Made by a program: the position numbers and the translations under genes. Below are positions 21,144 through 32,799 of a DNA stretch of 64,000 bases, piece by piece (within the stretch, counting starts at the first letter, position 1; every line of letters starts with the position of its first letter). Under the pieces are notes generated by a model, which worked only from the letters and a program-made list of their open reading frames with translations, searched no databases and was not told the DNA's origin. This stretch comes from Zygnema cylindricum (Eukaryota; Streptophyta; Zygnematophyceae; Zygnematales; Zygnemataceae): positions 62,426 through 126,425 of the forward strand of contig JBBHKE010002774.1 in the NCBI GenBank assembly GCA_037447655.1, in the 5' to 3' direction.

Positions 21144-21881
21144 CATAGTTCAAAAGTAGGCGTTTTTATGGTAGGCCTTTGGTAGGCGCACAAAACTTGG
21201 CACAAAACTCGCGCAGAGTAGGCATACTGTATGTATGTGTGTGTGTTGTGCACAGCATTGTACGAACGTACGAATCTGACGTATGATCATAGTACACAAC
21301 ACGCCGCCGAACTAAATTTTTAGCGAACTGACACGGCTTAAGATGACATTGCGCGGGAAAAAAAACCGGGAAAAAAAAACGCAGAGAGTACGGAGAGTTC
21401 ATAGTTTTTACGGAAAGTGTTTTGCAGCCACCAACAGGTAGGTTTTAGTAATATTTTTGGCAGTGTGGAATTTTTTTTTTATCGTCCCATACTGCCTGGT
21501 TGGTCAATTTGAGGCTTTATTTAGTGTGGCCTTCAAAATTGTAGACCCTAATATGACAAGTTGTCCTATCGTAAGTTGTGTTATGGGATTTTCATGTGAT
21601 TTTCTTAGATCGCTACTTTGATCAGCGACTGTCAGATCGTCCAAATCTGACGGTTTAAACAAAAAGTACCTCAAAACTTACAAAAAAATAATCTTTTGTC
21701 CGAATCTTTTTAAAAATGTCGACTTGACGTTTAATTCTCTATCGATTGATGTGCAACTCAACCCTGTTACTATTTTTTTTCATTTTGTGGCCAATACAAT
21801 ATGGGACATAAGGTCATATTGTATGTTTTGCGTACAATATGCATATTGTACGGGCGTACTTTCACCTGCTTTTGAACTATG
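21144..21881. mobile_element. Inverted-repeat element K2 (unclassified)
   Basis: It starts CATAGTTCAAAAGTAGG and ends with the inverted CATAGTTCAAAAGCAGG. It aligns with K1 throughout, except for an extra block at about 21390-21565. No transposase is present and no target duplication is evident. Confidence 0.65.
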
Positions 21882-22439
21882 ATGCAAAGTCTGGATGTGA
21901 TATCTGTACCAGAGGAAATATGTGCACCAACGGAGGTAATTAATGCCTCGTACATAGGGCATTAAATATGCTACCCAAAAATTGAAAACGCAACGACAAA
22001 AAGGTGGCGGCAAACTTTGACGGTGGGAGCGTGACAGGATAATTTTTGCAGATTCGCAGCGACCCTGGCGGAAGGCACATGGCCATTGCGACGTGTACGC
22101 ACATATGCGCGCGCTCCTTGTGGATTTTTTTGACCTTTGCCACGCGGCCTATTTTTACACGTTCTGTATTCGAGAACTGTCCTCCTTGTGCACGGTATTA
22201 ACAAACTGTAGGGTTGGTGACGTGGCATCTTGGATAAAATGTGTAATAGAATTCGACGGTCCTAATTTACACCTACAACCTTGGACAACTTTCAATAATG
22301 TTGTTTTCGTTGAAAATAAAATAAAATTGTACGAACCTGTACGAAACGGTACGGCCGTCAGTAAAAAACCCCACTTTTTCGCTAATGGAAGTCCACTCTT
22401 AGACGATGTTCTTTTGCGTAGACTTTGTAAACCACTTGT
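21882..22439. other. Intergenic, no gene seen
   Basis: It contains an unremarkable open frame without recognisable motifs and no repeat I can place. Confidence 0.4.
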
Positions 22440-23092
22440 TCTTAATTCAATGGTACCACGTAAGCGATATTCGATCGGATACTAAAAATCTTTTATGATT
22501 TTTTACAATGACAAATTTTAACTTCAAATCTTTATTTGAGTACCAAGTCACCTTACCACCAAATTTGTTTACTCTTTGCAGACGCATTTTCTTCGACACC
22601 AGGTCGGTTTTTAAGGTTTGTTATGTTTTAACGAAAACGAACGATGCTACAAATAGTGTGACAAAAATTATGGTAGCAGAAATAGCGTGACAAAGGAGCG
22701 TTATGAGATTACTTTTTTTTTCGGTTGGATTTTGGAAGGCAAATAAAATCTGCAACTTTTAAGATCTTTGTTTGTTGTCCATCGTGACACGTAGTTAATC
22801 ATCCAATGTGTCGCGACTCTTTTTTTTCTACAAAAAGAAACAAGGGACTGGCTCGCGAATGAATATTCGACGGTCATTGTTATCTCTTACACCTTTAGAG
22901 AGTATTGGCAAGATTCCTTATAATGTTCTTCGCATATGAATATAAGGCAAATAAATATCTGACAGTCATTGTTACTTCCCTCACCTTCACAGAGTATTGG
23001 CAATAAAAATAAAATAAGCGGTACGATGGTATCATGGTAGAGATGGGCGCGGAATTCTTTAAAATATCCCACTTTTCATTTGATGGAGCGCC
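22440..23092. mobile_element. Degenerate copy of the MITE at 47303-48031
   Basis: Shared blocks include ATGGTACCACGT-like sequence, ACAAATTTTAACTTCAAATC and AGAGTATTGGCAAGATTC. The right end (GATGGAGCGCCACC then TTA) parallels the end of the 47303 element. The left end is not clear. Confidence 0.5.
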
Positions 23093-23157
23093 ACCTTATA
23101 AATATTGTTAAATAATTAAACAACACAATTCCGAGATTTTTGGCCAGAAAAAGTAAC

Positions 23158-23556
23158 TACGGAAGTAGTTTTATGAACCCTATTAAAAATGGGCAGTATA
23201 GCAAGTGAAGATTCTGGACGGAATCACTCCAGTGCAGCAACGTAGCAACTATAGTACTGTTGTGTATCGGTAGGGCTTTGCCGATAATCGTTATGTCCCT
23301 TTTTCTGGCTTAACGATAATCGATATATTGGCATGATATATATGTACCGGTATAATCGCGATACTTTATCGGTTTTTTTATCGAGATAACACCGGTACTG
23401 ATATATCGTGCCAATTTATCGATTATTGAAAAAACCCTACCGATACACAACACTACTGTAGTTGCTGCTACAATACAACACTGCACTGGAGTGATTCCGT
23501 CTAGAAACTTCACTTGCTACACTACCCATTTTTATTAGGGTTCATAACACTACTTC
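23158..23556. repeat. Long imperfect palindrome
   Basis: Arms of about 190-200 bp face each other around 23375. Examples are ATCACTCCAGTGCAG (left) against CTGCACTGGAGTGAT (right) and TGTGTATCGGTAGGG against CCCTACCGATACACA. A transcript would fold into a long hairpin. Confidence 0.85.
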
Positions 23557-23559
23557 ATA

Positions 23560-24023
23560 GCCTATTCCCACAGGAGTATTTGTAACTTTTTGCCCATTCC
23601 GATGATTTTCCCATAACTCATCGGAAAACAGGTGTTGTTCACACCAAAATATTGGCATGTAACTCCGATTGAAGGTGTCTTGTGACACAGCACACGCTTC
23701 GACGTCATCAAACATAGGCGCGGAGACAAACTTGCAGTTTTTCACGACGACGATGGTTCAAAGTTGGACATTTTTTTCCCGTGAAAACAATGAAGTAGCC
23801 GTTGGGATGTTGTTTTTGCTTGTCACCGTTTGGGTTTTCCGTTGGCTTATTTCAAAGAAAGACGCAACCTTAACTTGACTTCAATATCTTCAAATATTTT
23901 GAGGAAGTTATATTGTACGGTTTTCAGAGAACTTCCGAGAACAACAAAGTCGGTGCTCGAAAAGTCGTACATTATTCGACGCCCGTTTGTTGCGGAAGTG
24001 ATTTTTTTTCGGTGGGAATAGGC
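23560..24023. mobile_element. TA-flanked MITE inside the foldback element
   Basis: Ends GCCTATTCCCAC and GTGGGAATAGGC are inverted repeats flanked by TA on both sides (23558-23559, 24024-24025). Removing it restores the alignment of the foldback arms. A TA duplication would fit a Tc1/mariner-type MITE, but the ends are short. Confidence 0.6.
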
Positions 24024-24070
24024 TATTAGTCGGTGTTTTTTTTGGCCAAAAATCTCGAAATACTGTTATT

Positions 24071-25053
24071 TGTTGAATTCACTAGATTTAGGAGAGGTAT
24101 TTTCTAGGTCTTAATTGATTAGAATAGCTAAAGCCTGCCTCCACCTTCTCTCTATAGTCCCTATACTTGTTGCAGTCAGTGAAGGAGAGAAAGGGCGGTG
24201 GAGCCATGGCTGCCTCAACTCCATAGGCAGGACTAAAGAGTGACCTACGTCACTCTCAACATTAAAGGTTGAGGCCGGCAGGACTCAAACCTCTGACCGA
24301 CAGAGCGAGGCGTAGCCGTCAGCTCTTACCTGTTTGTCGTAGTAGTCTGTTACGATACATAAGGTATGAGAGCTATTTAAACATTAGCTAGATCATTAAT
24401 TCGATTAACGGAATAACAAACTAAGGACATAGAAACTAGTTGAGTTTTTTGCCCGAAACAAATGTACCGCACATTTGTTTATTTTGAACGGCTAGCATTA
24501 AGAGCGGTTTGGATCCGACGACCCTCATCATCGGCGAGATCGCGGAATGGCTGCCTTAGAGGTTTTCGAACGTGACATGACCTATTGAAACGTGGCAAGA
24601 TATCATTGGGAAGCGGGAATTTCGGGGAGCACGAGGACAAGTCAGAAAAAGACAGACGTCCACTCCATGGCCTGGTCGTTCACAGGTCATACAGAAAGTA
24701 CATCGGCCCTAGTACCTTTCTGTACTGTACAGTCTTCTGATTGGTTCGTACATCAGTAGATAGGGGTTGTGAGAGGGGTTTAGGATTAGGAGGATTGAGG
24801 AGGTAGCCGCCTCTCTCCCAACAAGCGTGTATAAATATTAGCATATTTGCCACCTGCAAATTAATCGCTTGGGTGGGCGTTTTCAGTGATTTTTTATGTT
24901 GTGGACTCAGGGGAGTCCAGACTGCACAAGGGTGCGGTCAGATTGTCTTTTTGCCTGCTTGGATAGCAGTTGTTCTAGCTGAAAATGGGTTAGGGAAAAA
25001 ATACCTTGAGGCTTCCTGAATTTTGCGGTCCAAATGGGGGACACACAATTGGA
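24071..25053 (+). repeat. C1 5' LTR
   Basis: The 983-bp LTR starts TGTTGAATTCACTAGA. It carries the CTCCACC/GGTGGAG stem (24139-24203) next to GCCATGGC, an antisense tRNA-like unit, a GTAC array (about 24697-24750), ATTGG, a TATA box (TGTATAAATATT near 24828) and hairpins GACTC-AGGG-GAGTC and TGCAC-AAGG-GTGCG. The end reads ATTGGA instead of ATTGCA. Confidence 0.88.
24278..24335 (-). other. tRNA-like unit, antisense in the C1 5' LTR
   Basis: On the minus strand, A-box-like AGGTAAGAGCTGACGGCT and B-box-like GAGGTTTGAGTCC occur at tRNA-like spacing. Confidence 0.65.
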
Positions 25054-25068
25054 GGTTATGGATCCACC
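25054..25068 (+). other. C1 primer-binding site, mutated
   Basis: GGTTATGGATCCACC differs from the intact half-tRNA site at two positions. Confidence 0.7.
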
Positions 25069-25224
25069 ATTTAGGGTGCCCATATTCAACGAATATGGGT
25101 TCATTTTTCTGGGAAGCCATGATGACAGGGGCATTGTGTGAAAAACGAAACTGGGGTATTGTTAGTGGACAACTGAAACGTCCATCTTAAGGAACCCCAC
25201 CAGGGTTTGGAGGAGTGAGGTTTT

Positions 25225-26127
25225 TGTTGAAAAGAGGCAATTAATAGTTCACTTCTATATTTTAGTTAGAATGTAGAGAGAGAGAAAGAGAGAAACAAAG
25301 GCACGCCATGGCTGCCGCGTCATTAAGAAGGAGGTAGAATGAAATAGAAGGTATTTTACTATTTGTAACAAATTACTGCCGCTGGCCGGATTTGAATCGA
25401 GGTCTACGGACTACTATTTACACCTAAGCCTTACACATTAAAACACTAGGGAAACGATATACGTATTAAGTTTCACGCATATTGATCTATTTATTAAACG
25501 GGCTAATTTGCAGCAGACTAACGAAAACACGCATTAAACAATTCATGCATGGAAGCGAATCGAAGCCGCATAAATACAAATGATCGCACGACCACAATTG
25601 CAGCCGCCACCCGCAATTAACTTTCGGCGACCTTTGGGGATAACGTCACACGACGCCATGTGGGACCATACTATTGGATATCGAAGAAGATGGGAGGAGG
25701 AACCATGGCTACTGTTTTGACAGGCGTCACTTTGAAAGCCATGTCGTACAATAGCCGTACAATAAGTACATCGCCTAGTGTACCCTCTTGTACTATATAG
25801 TGTTTCTATTGGACTAGGGTTTAGTAGTAGGCGGTCGTAAGTAGGCAGACCAGGACTTAGTGAAATTTAGGTACCTCTCTCTAGGAGAGCTTGAAACTAT
25901 AAAGGTCATATTTGACCAGCCATAACTTACTGCTCAGGGGAGCAAATTGAATGATTCTTTTTGCGTTTGACTCAAGGGAGTCTTGTCCTCACGTTGGTGA
26001 GAGTGGTGAGAATATTTGTGTGTCTGGGAGGCGCTTATTCAGCGGGAAAGTAGAAGGGGCAAATATTATCCTAGAGGTTTTACAAAGGCTGCTCATTCTC
26101 TGTGTCAATGGAGACCACACAATTGCA
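25225..26127 (+). repeat. A2 5' LTR
   Basis: It starts TGTTGAAAAGAGG and ends CACAATTGCA before an intact PBS (26128-26142). It contains an antisense tRNA-like unit, a GTAC array near 25745-25795 and hairpins GCTC-AGGG-GAGC, GACTC-AAGG-GAGTC and CTCAC-GTTG-GTGAG. Confidence 0.9.
25381..25445 (-). other. tRNA-like unit, antisense in the A2 5' LTR
   Basis: On the minus strand, TGTAAGGCTTAGG (A-box-like) and CGATTCAAATCCGG (B-box-like) are present. Confidence 0.6.
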
Positions 26128-26146
26128 GGTTATGGGCCCACCCTCT

Positions 26147-27203
26147 TGTAGAAATTAATGGTCCATTTTTAGTATTTTCTAGGTCTAAATAGAAATATAG
26201 AAAGAAGCCGAGGCAGTCTACCTCTAACTTCTCTCTCCAACTCTCAAACTTGTCGTAGTCACTAAGAAATTGGAGAGGGAGCTAGAGCCATGGCTACCTA
26301 GGCTATCCAAAGGTTTACGGGAAATTAATATTAGTTAGGGGTTTATTTTATCTAAAAGGTATGTGCTTGCCACAGGATTTGATCCCTGTACCTACCGGCC
26401 GGCAGACAGTGAATAGCCGGTAGCCTTAGCCGTTAAGTCTAGAACTAGTGTTACGTACTATATAGTTTGATGTTTATTTAAACATGTATACGTAGGATAA
26501 ATCATTTAACTGTAATTGATTACGGGATACATAGATCCGGTAATGTATAAGTACGGATTACGGTACGGAGAAGAAATCAATACCGCACATTTATTTTGTA
26601 AGTGAAACGAATACCGCGCATGTATTTATTACGGCTACAATTAAATTCGGATTTAATCGGACGACCGGAATTAGCGCCGAGATCGCGGAAGAAGATTTCG
26701 GCGGTTTATGGCCATCTCCACATTGGATGACGCGTGGCAAAATTACATTGGATCGTGGAATCTCCGAAGATCATGGCACCGAATTCGGATATGACATGTG
26801 TCGACATTTAGGCCATGTCGTACAATGTCCGTACATAAAGTACATCGATAGCTGTACTTTTGCCTACAGAACTGTATCCTGATTGGTTCCGTAGATCAGT
26901 AGATAGAGTCTGTGAGAGAGATAGGACTTAGAAAAATTAGGAGATAGGACCCTCTCTCCCAGAGAGCTTCTGTACAAAAGGTCAACTTTGACCCTCCATA
27001 ACTCACTACTCAGGGGAGCAAATTCAGAGATTCTTTTTGCTATAGACTCAAGGGAGTCTTGCCTACACAGGGGTGGAGGTGGCTAGAGTTTTTGTCTTCC
27101 ATGGTGGCAGTTGTTTTTGCTGAAACACAAAGGGGTCAGAGTTATCCTAGAGGCTTCTTGGAAGCTGTCCACTCTGAGGACTTATGGAGGTCTCAGAGTT
27201 TCA
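26147..27203 (+). repeat. Family E LTR inside A2
   Basis: The 1057-bp LTR starts TGTAGAAATTAATGG and ends GAGTTTCA. It carries the conserved stem around GCCATGGC, an antisense tRNA-like unit (26372-26442), a GTAC array (about 26820-26865), ATTGG and leader hairpins. No internal E sequence follows; A-family Gag resumes at once. I find no matching 5-bp duplication (CCTCT against TAGTG), so a simple solo LTR is not proven. Confidence 0.8.
26372..26442 (-). other. tRNA-like unit, antisense in the family E LTR
   Basis: On the minus strand, TTAACGGCTAAGGCTACCGG precedes GGGATCAAATCC. Confidence 0.6.
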
Positions 27204-30200
27204 TAGTGTGCCCATATATGATGTACCAGACTTTTTTTATTGGGAAATGATGATGGAGGGAGAACTATTTGAGAAACACCTATGGGGCATAGTGTCTGGA
27301 TAAGTTCGATGCCCACCTCCACCTAGGTTTGGAGGAACATGTTTTTTTTGCACCTCCACCTCCACAGTAGGTAGAACAGATGCCACCATCACTGAGGATG
27401 AAGACGAGGAAGGAGAGGAGATTGTCATGGAAGGAGAAATGAGAGGAGTTGTAACTCAAGTGACACCATTGCCAAAGGCGATATCGACAGCAGCACCACC
27501 AGCCACGGCGACAAGGGTTCAGACCTAATGATCAGAGTATGAAAAGTGGAACTACAAAGACAAGGTTGCTAAGCTCTTAATTCTTAAAAGTTTAGCAAAG
27601 GGCATTGCCATTTCCTTTATGCTTGTCAAATGTTCATCTCACATTTGGATATCACTAGTCAACAAATATAAAAGTGGATCATTGCAGCAGCAACAGTTGG
27701 CAAAAAACAAGATTGTAGCTTATACTTATAAGGGAGGAAGCATGAATAATTATTGCAATGATTTAGGAGCATTATTTGGAGAGCTAGAGAGTTCAGGTAA
27801 CTCATTGTCTGAGAGACAAAGAGTGAACACATTAATGATGAAACTACCTGAAGAGTATGGGAATATCATTATTCAATTGCAGGACATAGGAGATAGCAAT
27901 TGGAATTGGTATGACACAGTGGGATTGATTTTAGTGAAAGAAAGCACCATAGAGCTTAGGAGAGGGAGTCCAAGTGTTCATGTATTGCCTGCAGGAGCTG
28001 ATTGGCGGAAGCGTGATGAGGAGAGAGAGAAAGATCCCTATCGAAACTTTGGAGGAAGAGGACAAGGAAGTGGCACATTTGATAGACAGGGGAGAGGAAC
28101 CTCTCGAGGAGGATTATGTCACTTCTGCAAGAAACCGGGACACTATATGGCAGATTGTGGAAAACTTACAGATCTTAGACTAAAAGATGGGCAAGGGACC
28201 TCAAAAATTGGAGGAAAGAAAAAGGCTTTCCAAACTCAAGTTCATGATCAGCAAGAGAACAAAAAAACCGAACAGGTAGATGAGCTTGTGGAGCTTGAGG
28301 AGCTTCTTCTTAATCCGAAAAACATTCAAAAGCATGCTGATATTTCACCGAGACAAAAGTGTGCTTTCGGAGGTAAGAGGGATCCACCTGAAGACGGGTG
28401 GATCATAGAATCAAGGGCCTCAATGCATATGTGCAAAGATAAAAGGTGGTTCACTAAACTAAGAAAGATCCCAACAGTTGAGATAGAGTACGGAGATGGT
28501 AGAGTACAAACCACAAGTCTTGTTGGAACTGTTGACTTGAAGGTTCTAGTTGATGGAAAGGCCTCAATTGTAACACTCTCAGACGTTCTTTACATTCCAC
28601 AGCTTAGTAAGAACTTGGTCTCAAAAGCTGTCCTAGATGAAAAGGAAATTGAAACAGGAACTAGGGAAGGAATCTTCACAGCAAGCTTTGATAATGAGGT
28701 TTATTTCATAACATAGAAGGGCAGTCACGGAATGTTCAAAATTTGTTCTTTGCAATGAAAAGAGTGTTCTCTACTCATGTGCAAGTGAGATGATGCTTTG
28801 ACACAAAAGGTTGGGGCATGTGCATCAGGATAGATTAAAGAAAATGAAGAAAAAGGGAATAGTGGAGGGTATTACTTTTGAGGATGATGAGACCTTTGAT
28901 GATTGCAGTGGATGTGCCCAAGGGAAGATTCATAGACTTCCATTTCCAAAACCAACCACATTTAGGAGAGAGAAAGTATTGGATCTAATTCACAGCGATG
29001 TTTGGGGACCTGCTAGATATGCTTCACATGGGGAGAAGAGGTGGATGTTAACTATCACAGATGATTGGTCTAGATACTCCAAGGTAGACTTTCTCAAACA
29101 TAAGTCAGAGGTATTAAGATGTTTTAAAGAATATAAAGTATGGAATGAAAAGCTACATGAAATCTCAATAAAAGACATAAGAAGTGATAATGGGAAAGAA
29201 TACACCTCAAGGGAACTTGAAGAATATCTTAAAGAAGAAGGAATTCATCATGAGAAAACTGTTCCCTATAATCTGGAACAAAATGGAGTAGCAGAAAGAG
29301 TGAATAGAACTTTAGGAGATATGTCCAGAAGTAAGTTAACTGATAAGAGGATAGGGTTGCAGTTTTGGGCGGAGTCTATGAACTATGCTAATTTCATCAA
29401 AAATAGAGTCCTAACTTCAGCAAATAAAGAGGAAACTCCGTATGAGCGGTGGACAAGAAGAAAGCCTGATTTGTCTAGTTTGAGAGTGTTTGTAAGTCAA
29501 GTCTACAGTTTGGATTCCGATAAGACTAAATGAGAGTTAGAGGGGAGAGGGAAGCCAAGATATCTTGTAGGATAGGATGAGAGCACAAAAAGATACCGAG
29601 TGTATGACTTGAAAAAGAGAGATATAATTTTGGTAAAACACATAGTGGTGATGAATGAAGAGAAGTCCATTGATCCATTCAAATATAATAAGGAAGTCAA
29701 AATCAGATTTGAAACGGATCAGTTTTTTGACTTTGACTTTGAAAATGAAGAGAAGGAACAGGGACAAAAAGAAAAATCTGCATATCTACCAACGGAGAAG
29801 GAAGATGGGACAACATCCGAGGCAACGCCACAATACGAAGTGGAAACCGATGAGGAACTTGATGAGGCACCGGAATTGGAAGATAGGGGAGCTAAAAATC
29901 TCCCTAAACGAAACCTAAGGATGCCTTCCATACCGGCGACCGATTTTGTAGGGGGAAGAAGAAGTAGTAAACGACTTCAAGAAAGACAAGTAAATAACCA
30001 ACTCACAAAGATGTCTCATCAAGATGAACCGTAGACATACTTAGAGGCCATAAACACTCCAGAAAGTAGCCGGTGGATCACATCTATAAATGAAGAAATG
30101 GCCTCTATCATGGAAGCCAATACATGGGAGTTGGTAGATTGTCCACCGGACCGAAAAACCGATCGGATGTAAGTAGGTTTTTAAACTTAAATTAAACTCG

Positions 30201-31560
30201 GATAATACCATTGAGAGGTACAAAGCTAGGTTAGTTGCAAAAGGATATACTCAGAAAGAGGGGATAGACTACGAAGAAACCTTTGCACCTGGAGTCAGAT
30301 TTCCTTCAGTTATAATCTTTTTAAGTATAGCCGCAGCGGAGGATATGGAAATACACCAGATGAATATTAAAACGACCTTTTTGCACGGAGAGTTGGAAAA
30401 AAAAATTACATGAGGCAACCGGAAGGATTTTTGGAAAGTGGGGAAGAAAACAAAGTTTGCAAACTGATAAAATCACTCTATGGGCTTAAGCAAGCCCCGC
30501 GACAATGGAACACAAAGCTCGACGAATTTCTGACCAGTTTGTGGTATATGAGAATTAGTTCAGATCACTCCATACATTTATTTGAGGATGAGGATGGAGT
30601 GATATTTATTGCTATTTAAGTGGATCATTTGTTGGTCTTAAGGAAGTCTTTAGATAAAATTAACAAACTAAAACGGGATCTTAGAAGCCGCTTTGACATG
30701 AAAGATCTCGGAGAAGCAAAGTACATTTTGGGAATTCAAATAGAGAGAGATAAAGGGAATAGGATTATAAGACTCACTAGAAAGAAGCAATTGGTAATAT
30801 GCTAGAGAAATTTCAAATGGAGAAAGCAAAGGGATGTACTACTCCCATGGATTTGAAAAAAGTGTGTGAGGGGAGTGAAGAGGGAGGAATATTGATCATT
30901 AATGATGAGATAGATGAGATAGAAAGAAGATTTATGGAAAATATCCCTTATCGGCCAATTGTAGACAGTTTAATATATTTTATAAATTGTACCCGGCCGG
31001 ATATAGCTGCAGCCGTAGGAGTCCTCAAGAAGAGTCTAAATGAACCAAGAAAGATAGACTGGGAGGTGACAAAAGGGTGATGAGGTGTCTGGTGGGGATA
31101 AGGGAATTCTGGTTGCATTTGGGAGGGGAGCACACTATCATCACAACTTGGAGTGATGCCAATTATGGAGATGTGCCTTTAAGGTGGTGTACTACTGGAT
31201 ATGTGATGCAAATTGGATCTGGTGCATGCTGTTGGAGTAACAAGCAACAGAAAGTAGTTGCTCAGTCCACTATGGAGGCTGAATACATGGCTTCCTGTGC
31301 TGCCACCAAAAAATTATTGTGGGTGAAATCTCTTTTTGAAGAACTTGGGTTCATGAAGTCTGGAACTCAAAATGTTTTTTGTGATAATCAAGCTGCTATC
31401 TCGATTGCAGCTAATCCGAAACATCACTTCAAAGCTAAACATATGGATATTCGACTAAGCATTGTCAAAGAGAAGGTTGAAAATAAAATCATTAAACTGG
31501 TTCATAAAAATGATAAAGAAATGATGACAAAACCAGTACCTTCCCCTAAGTTGATTTATT
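27186..31560 (+). pseudogene. A2 gag-pol pseudogene
   Basis: Gag, with a CCHC knuckle (CHFCKKPGHYMADC near 28110), runs into protease in one frame (27619-28716) without the stop found in A1: the A1 TAA position is CAA here. Protease reads ESRA instead of DSGA. Integrase is open at 28811-29533. RT and RNase H follow with shifts; the YVDD motif is interrupted near 30620. RNase H is open at 31077-31562 (MEAEYMA, CDNQAA), but the stop follows early. Many stops make it non-functional. Confidence 0.88.
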
Positions 31561-31611
31561 GAAGAGAAAACTGTGGATTAAAATTGAAAAGTGACTAAGA
31601 ATTAAGGGGAG

Positions 31612-32513
31612 TGTTGAAAAGAGGTAATTAATAGTTCACTTCTATAGTTCAGTTAGAATGTAAAGAGAGAGAAAGAGAGAACCAAAGGCACGCCATGGTT
31701 GCCGCATCATTAAGAAGGAGGCATAATGAAATAGAAGGTATATTACTATTTGTAGCAAAATACTGCCTCTGGCCGGATTTGAACCGGGGTCTACGGACTA
31801 CTATTTACACCTAAGCCTTATCCATTAAGGCACTAGGGAAACGATATACGTATTAAGTTTCACGCATATTGATCTATTTATTAAACGGGCTAATTTGCAG
31901 CAGACTAACGAAAACACGCATTAATCAATTCATGCATAGAAGCGAATGAAAGCCGTATAAATACAAATGATCGCGCGGCCACAATTGCAGCCGCCACCCG
32001 AAATAAACTTTCGGCGGCCTTTGGGGATAGCGTCACGTGAAGCCACGTGGCACCATTTTATTGGATATCGACGAAGATGGGAGGAGAAACCATGGCTCTC
32101 GTTTTGACAGGCGTCACTTTGAAAGCCATGTCGTACAATGACCGTACAATAAGTACATCGCATAGTGTACCTTCTTGTACTATATAGTGTTTCTATTAGA
32201 CTAGGGTTTAGTAGTAGGCGGTCGTAAGTAGGCAGACCAGGACTTAGTGAAATTTAGGTACCTCTCTCTAACAGAGCTTGAAACTATAAAGGTCATCTTT
32301 GACTAACCATAACTTACTGCTCTAGGGAGCAAATTCAGTGATTCTTTTTGCGTTTGACTCAAGGGAGTCTTTTCCTCACAGAATTGAGAGTGGTCAGAAT
32401 ATTTGTGTGCTTGGGCGGCGCTTATTCAACGGGAAAGCTGAAGGGGCAAATATTATCCTAGAGGCTTTACATAGGCTGCTCATTCTCTAGGTCTTAGAGA
32501 CCACAGAGTTGCA
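31612..32513 (+). repeat. A2 3' LTR
   Basis: The 902-bp LTR follows a purine tract (AATTAAGGGGAG) and ends AGAGTTGCA. It is the partner of 25225-26127. Confidence 0.9.
31770..31832 (-). other. tRNA-like unit, antisense in the A2 3' LTR
   Basis: On the minus strand, TGGATAAGGCTTAGG and CCGGTTCAAATCCGG form a good A box and B box. GCC/GGC can pair as a D stem and CCGG/CCGG as a T stem. Confidence 0.7.
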
Positions 32514-32799
32514 GTTTTTTGCATGAGCATCTCCTTCAATGGAGGAGAGAAATGATGGGGACAGCAGTGTGTCTGAAAAGGAAAAACGAAAGGGGATACC
32601 TCTCACTCCTATCGCCACGTCACCCAGAGGGGTGGCCGTGAAGACCGAGAAAAATGATATTCAAATGTGGAAGTACACCAATATGAATGCCACACATTTC
32701 ATTTTGAGGCACCTCACTGAAGCTTTGGCGACCTCTCATCTTCACATCTTCAAGGTCGAGGAGTTGTGGATGACTGTAGTGGAGATTTATAGAGCTGGT

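Larger units (their letters stand above)
23095..24070. mobile_element. Large foldback element M (main part)
   Basis: The left arm (GTTAAATAATTAAACAAC ... CCGAGATTTTTGGCCAG) is matched in inverted form by sequence ending at 24070 (GGCCAAAAATCTCG) and continuing at 62611-62633 beyond C1. The centre is a long palindrome. The element was later hit by the TA-flanked insertion at 23560-24023 and by C1. Confidence 0.65.
25225..32513 (+). mobile_element. Copia element A2 inserted in C1 gag
   Basis: The LTRs are 25225-26127 (903 bp) and 31612-32513 (902 bp), flanked by GTTTT (25220-25224, 32514-32518). It is the same family as A1 but older, with many stops. A family E LTR lies just behind its PBS. 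Confidence 0.92.

Noticed and set aside
22093-22485. Open frame of 130 codons
   Set aside because: No recognisable domain; its end runs into a degenerate MITE copy. Chance is likely.
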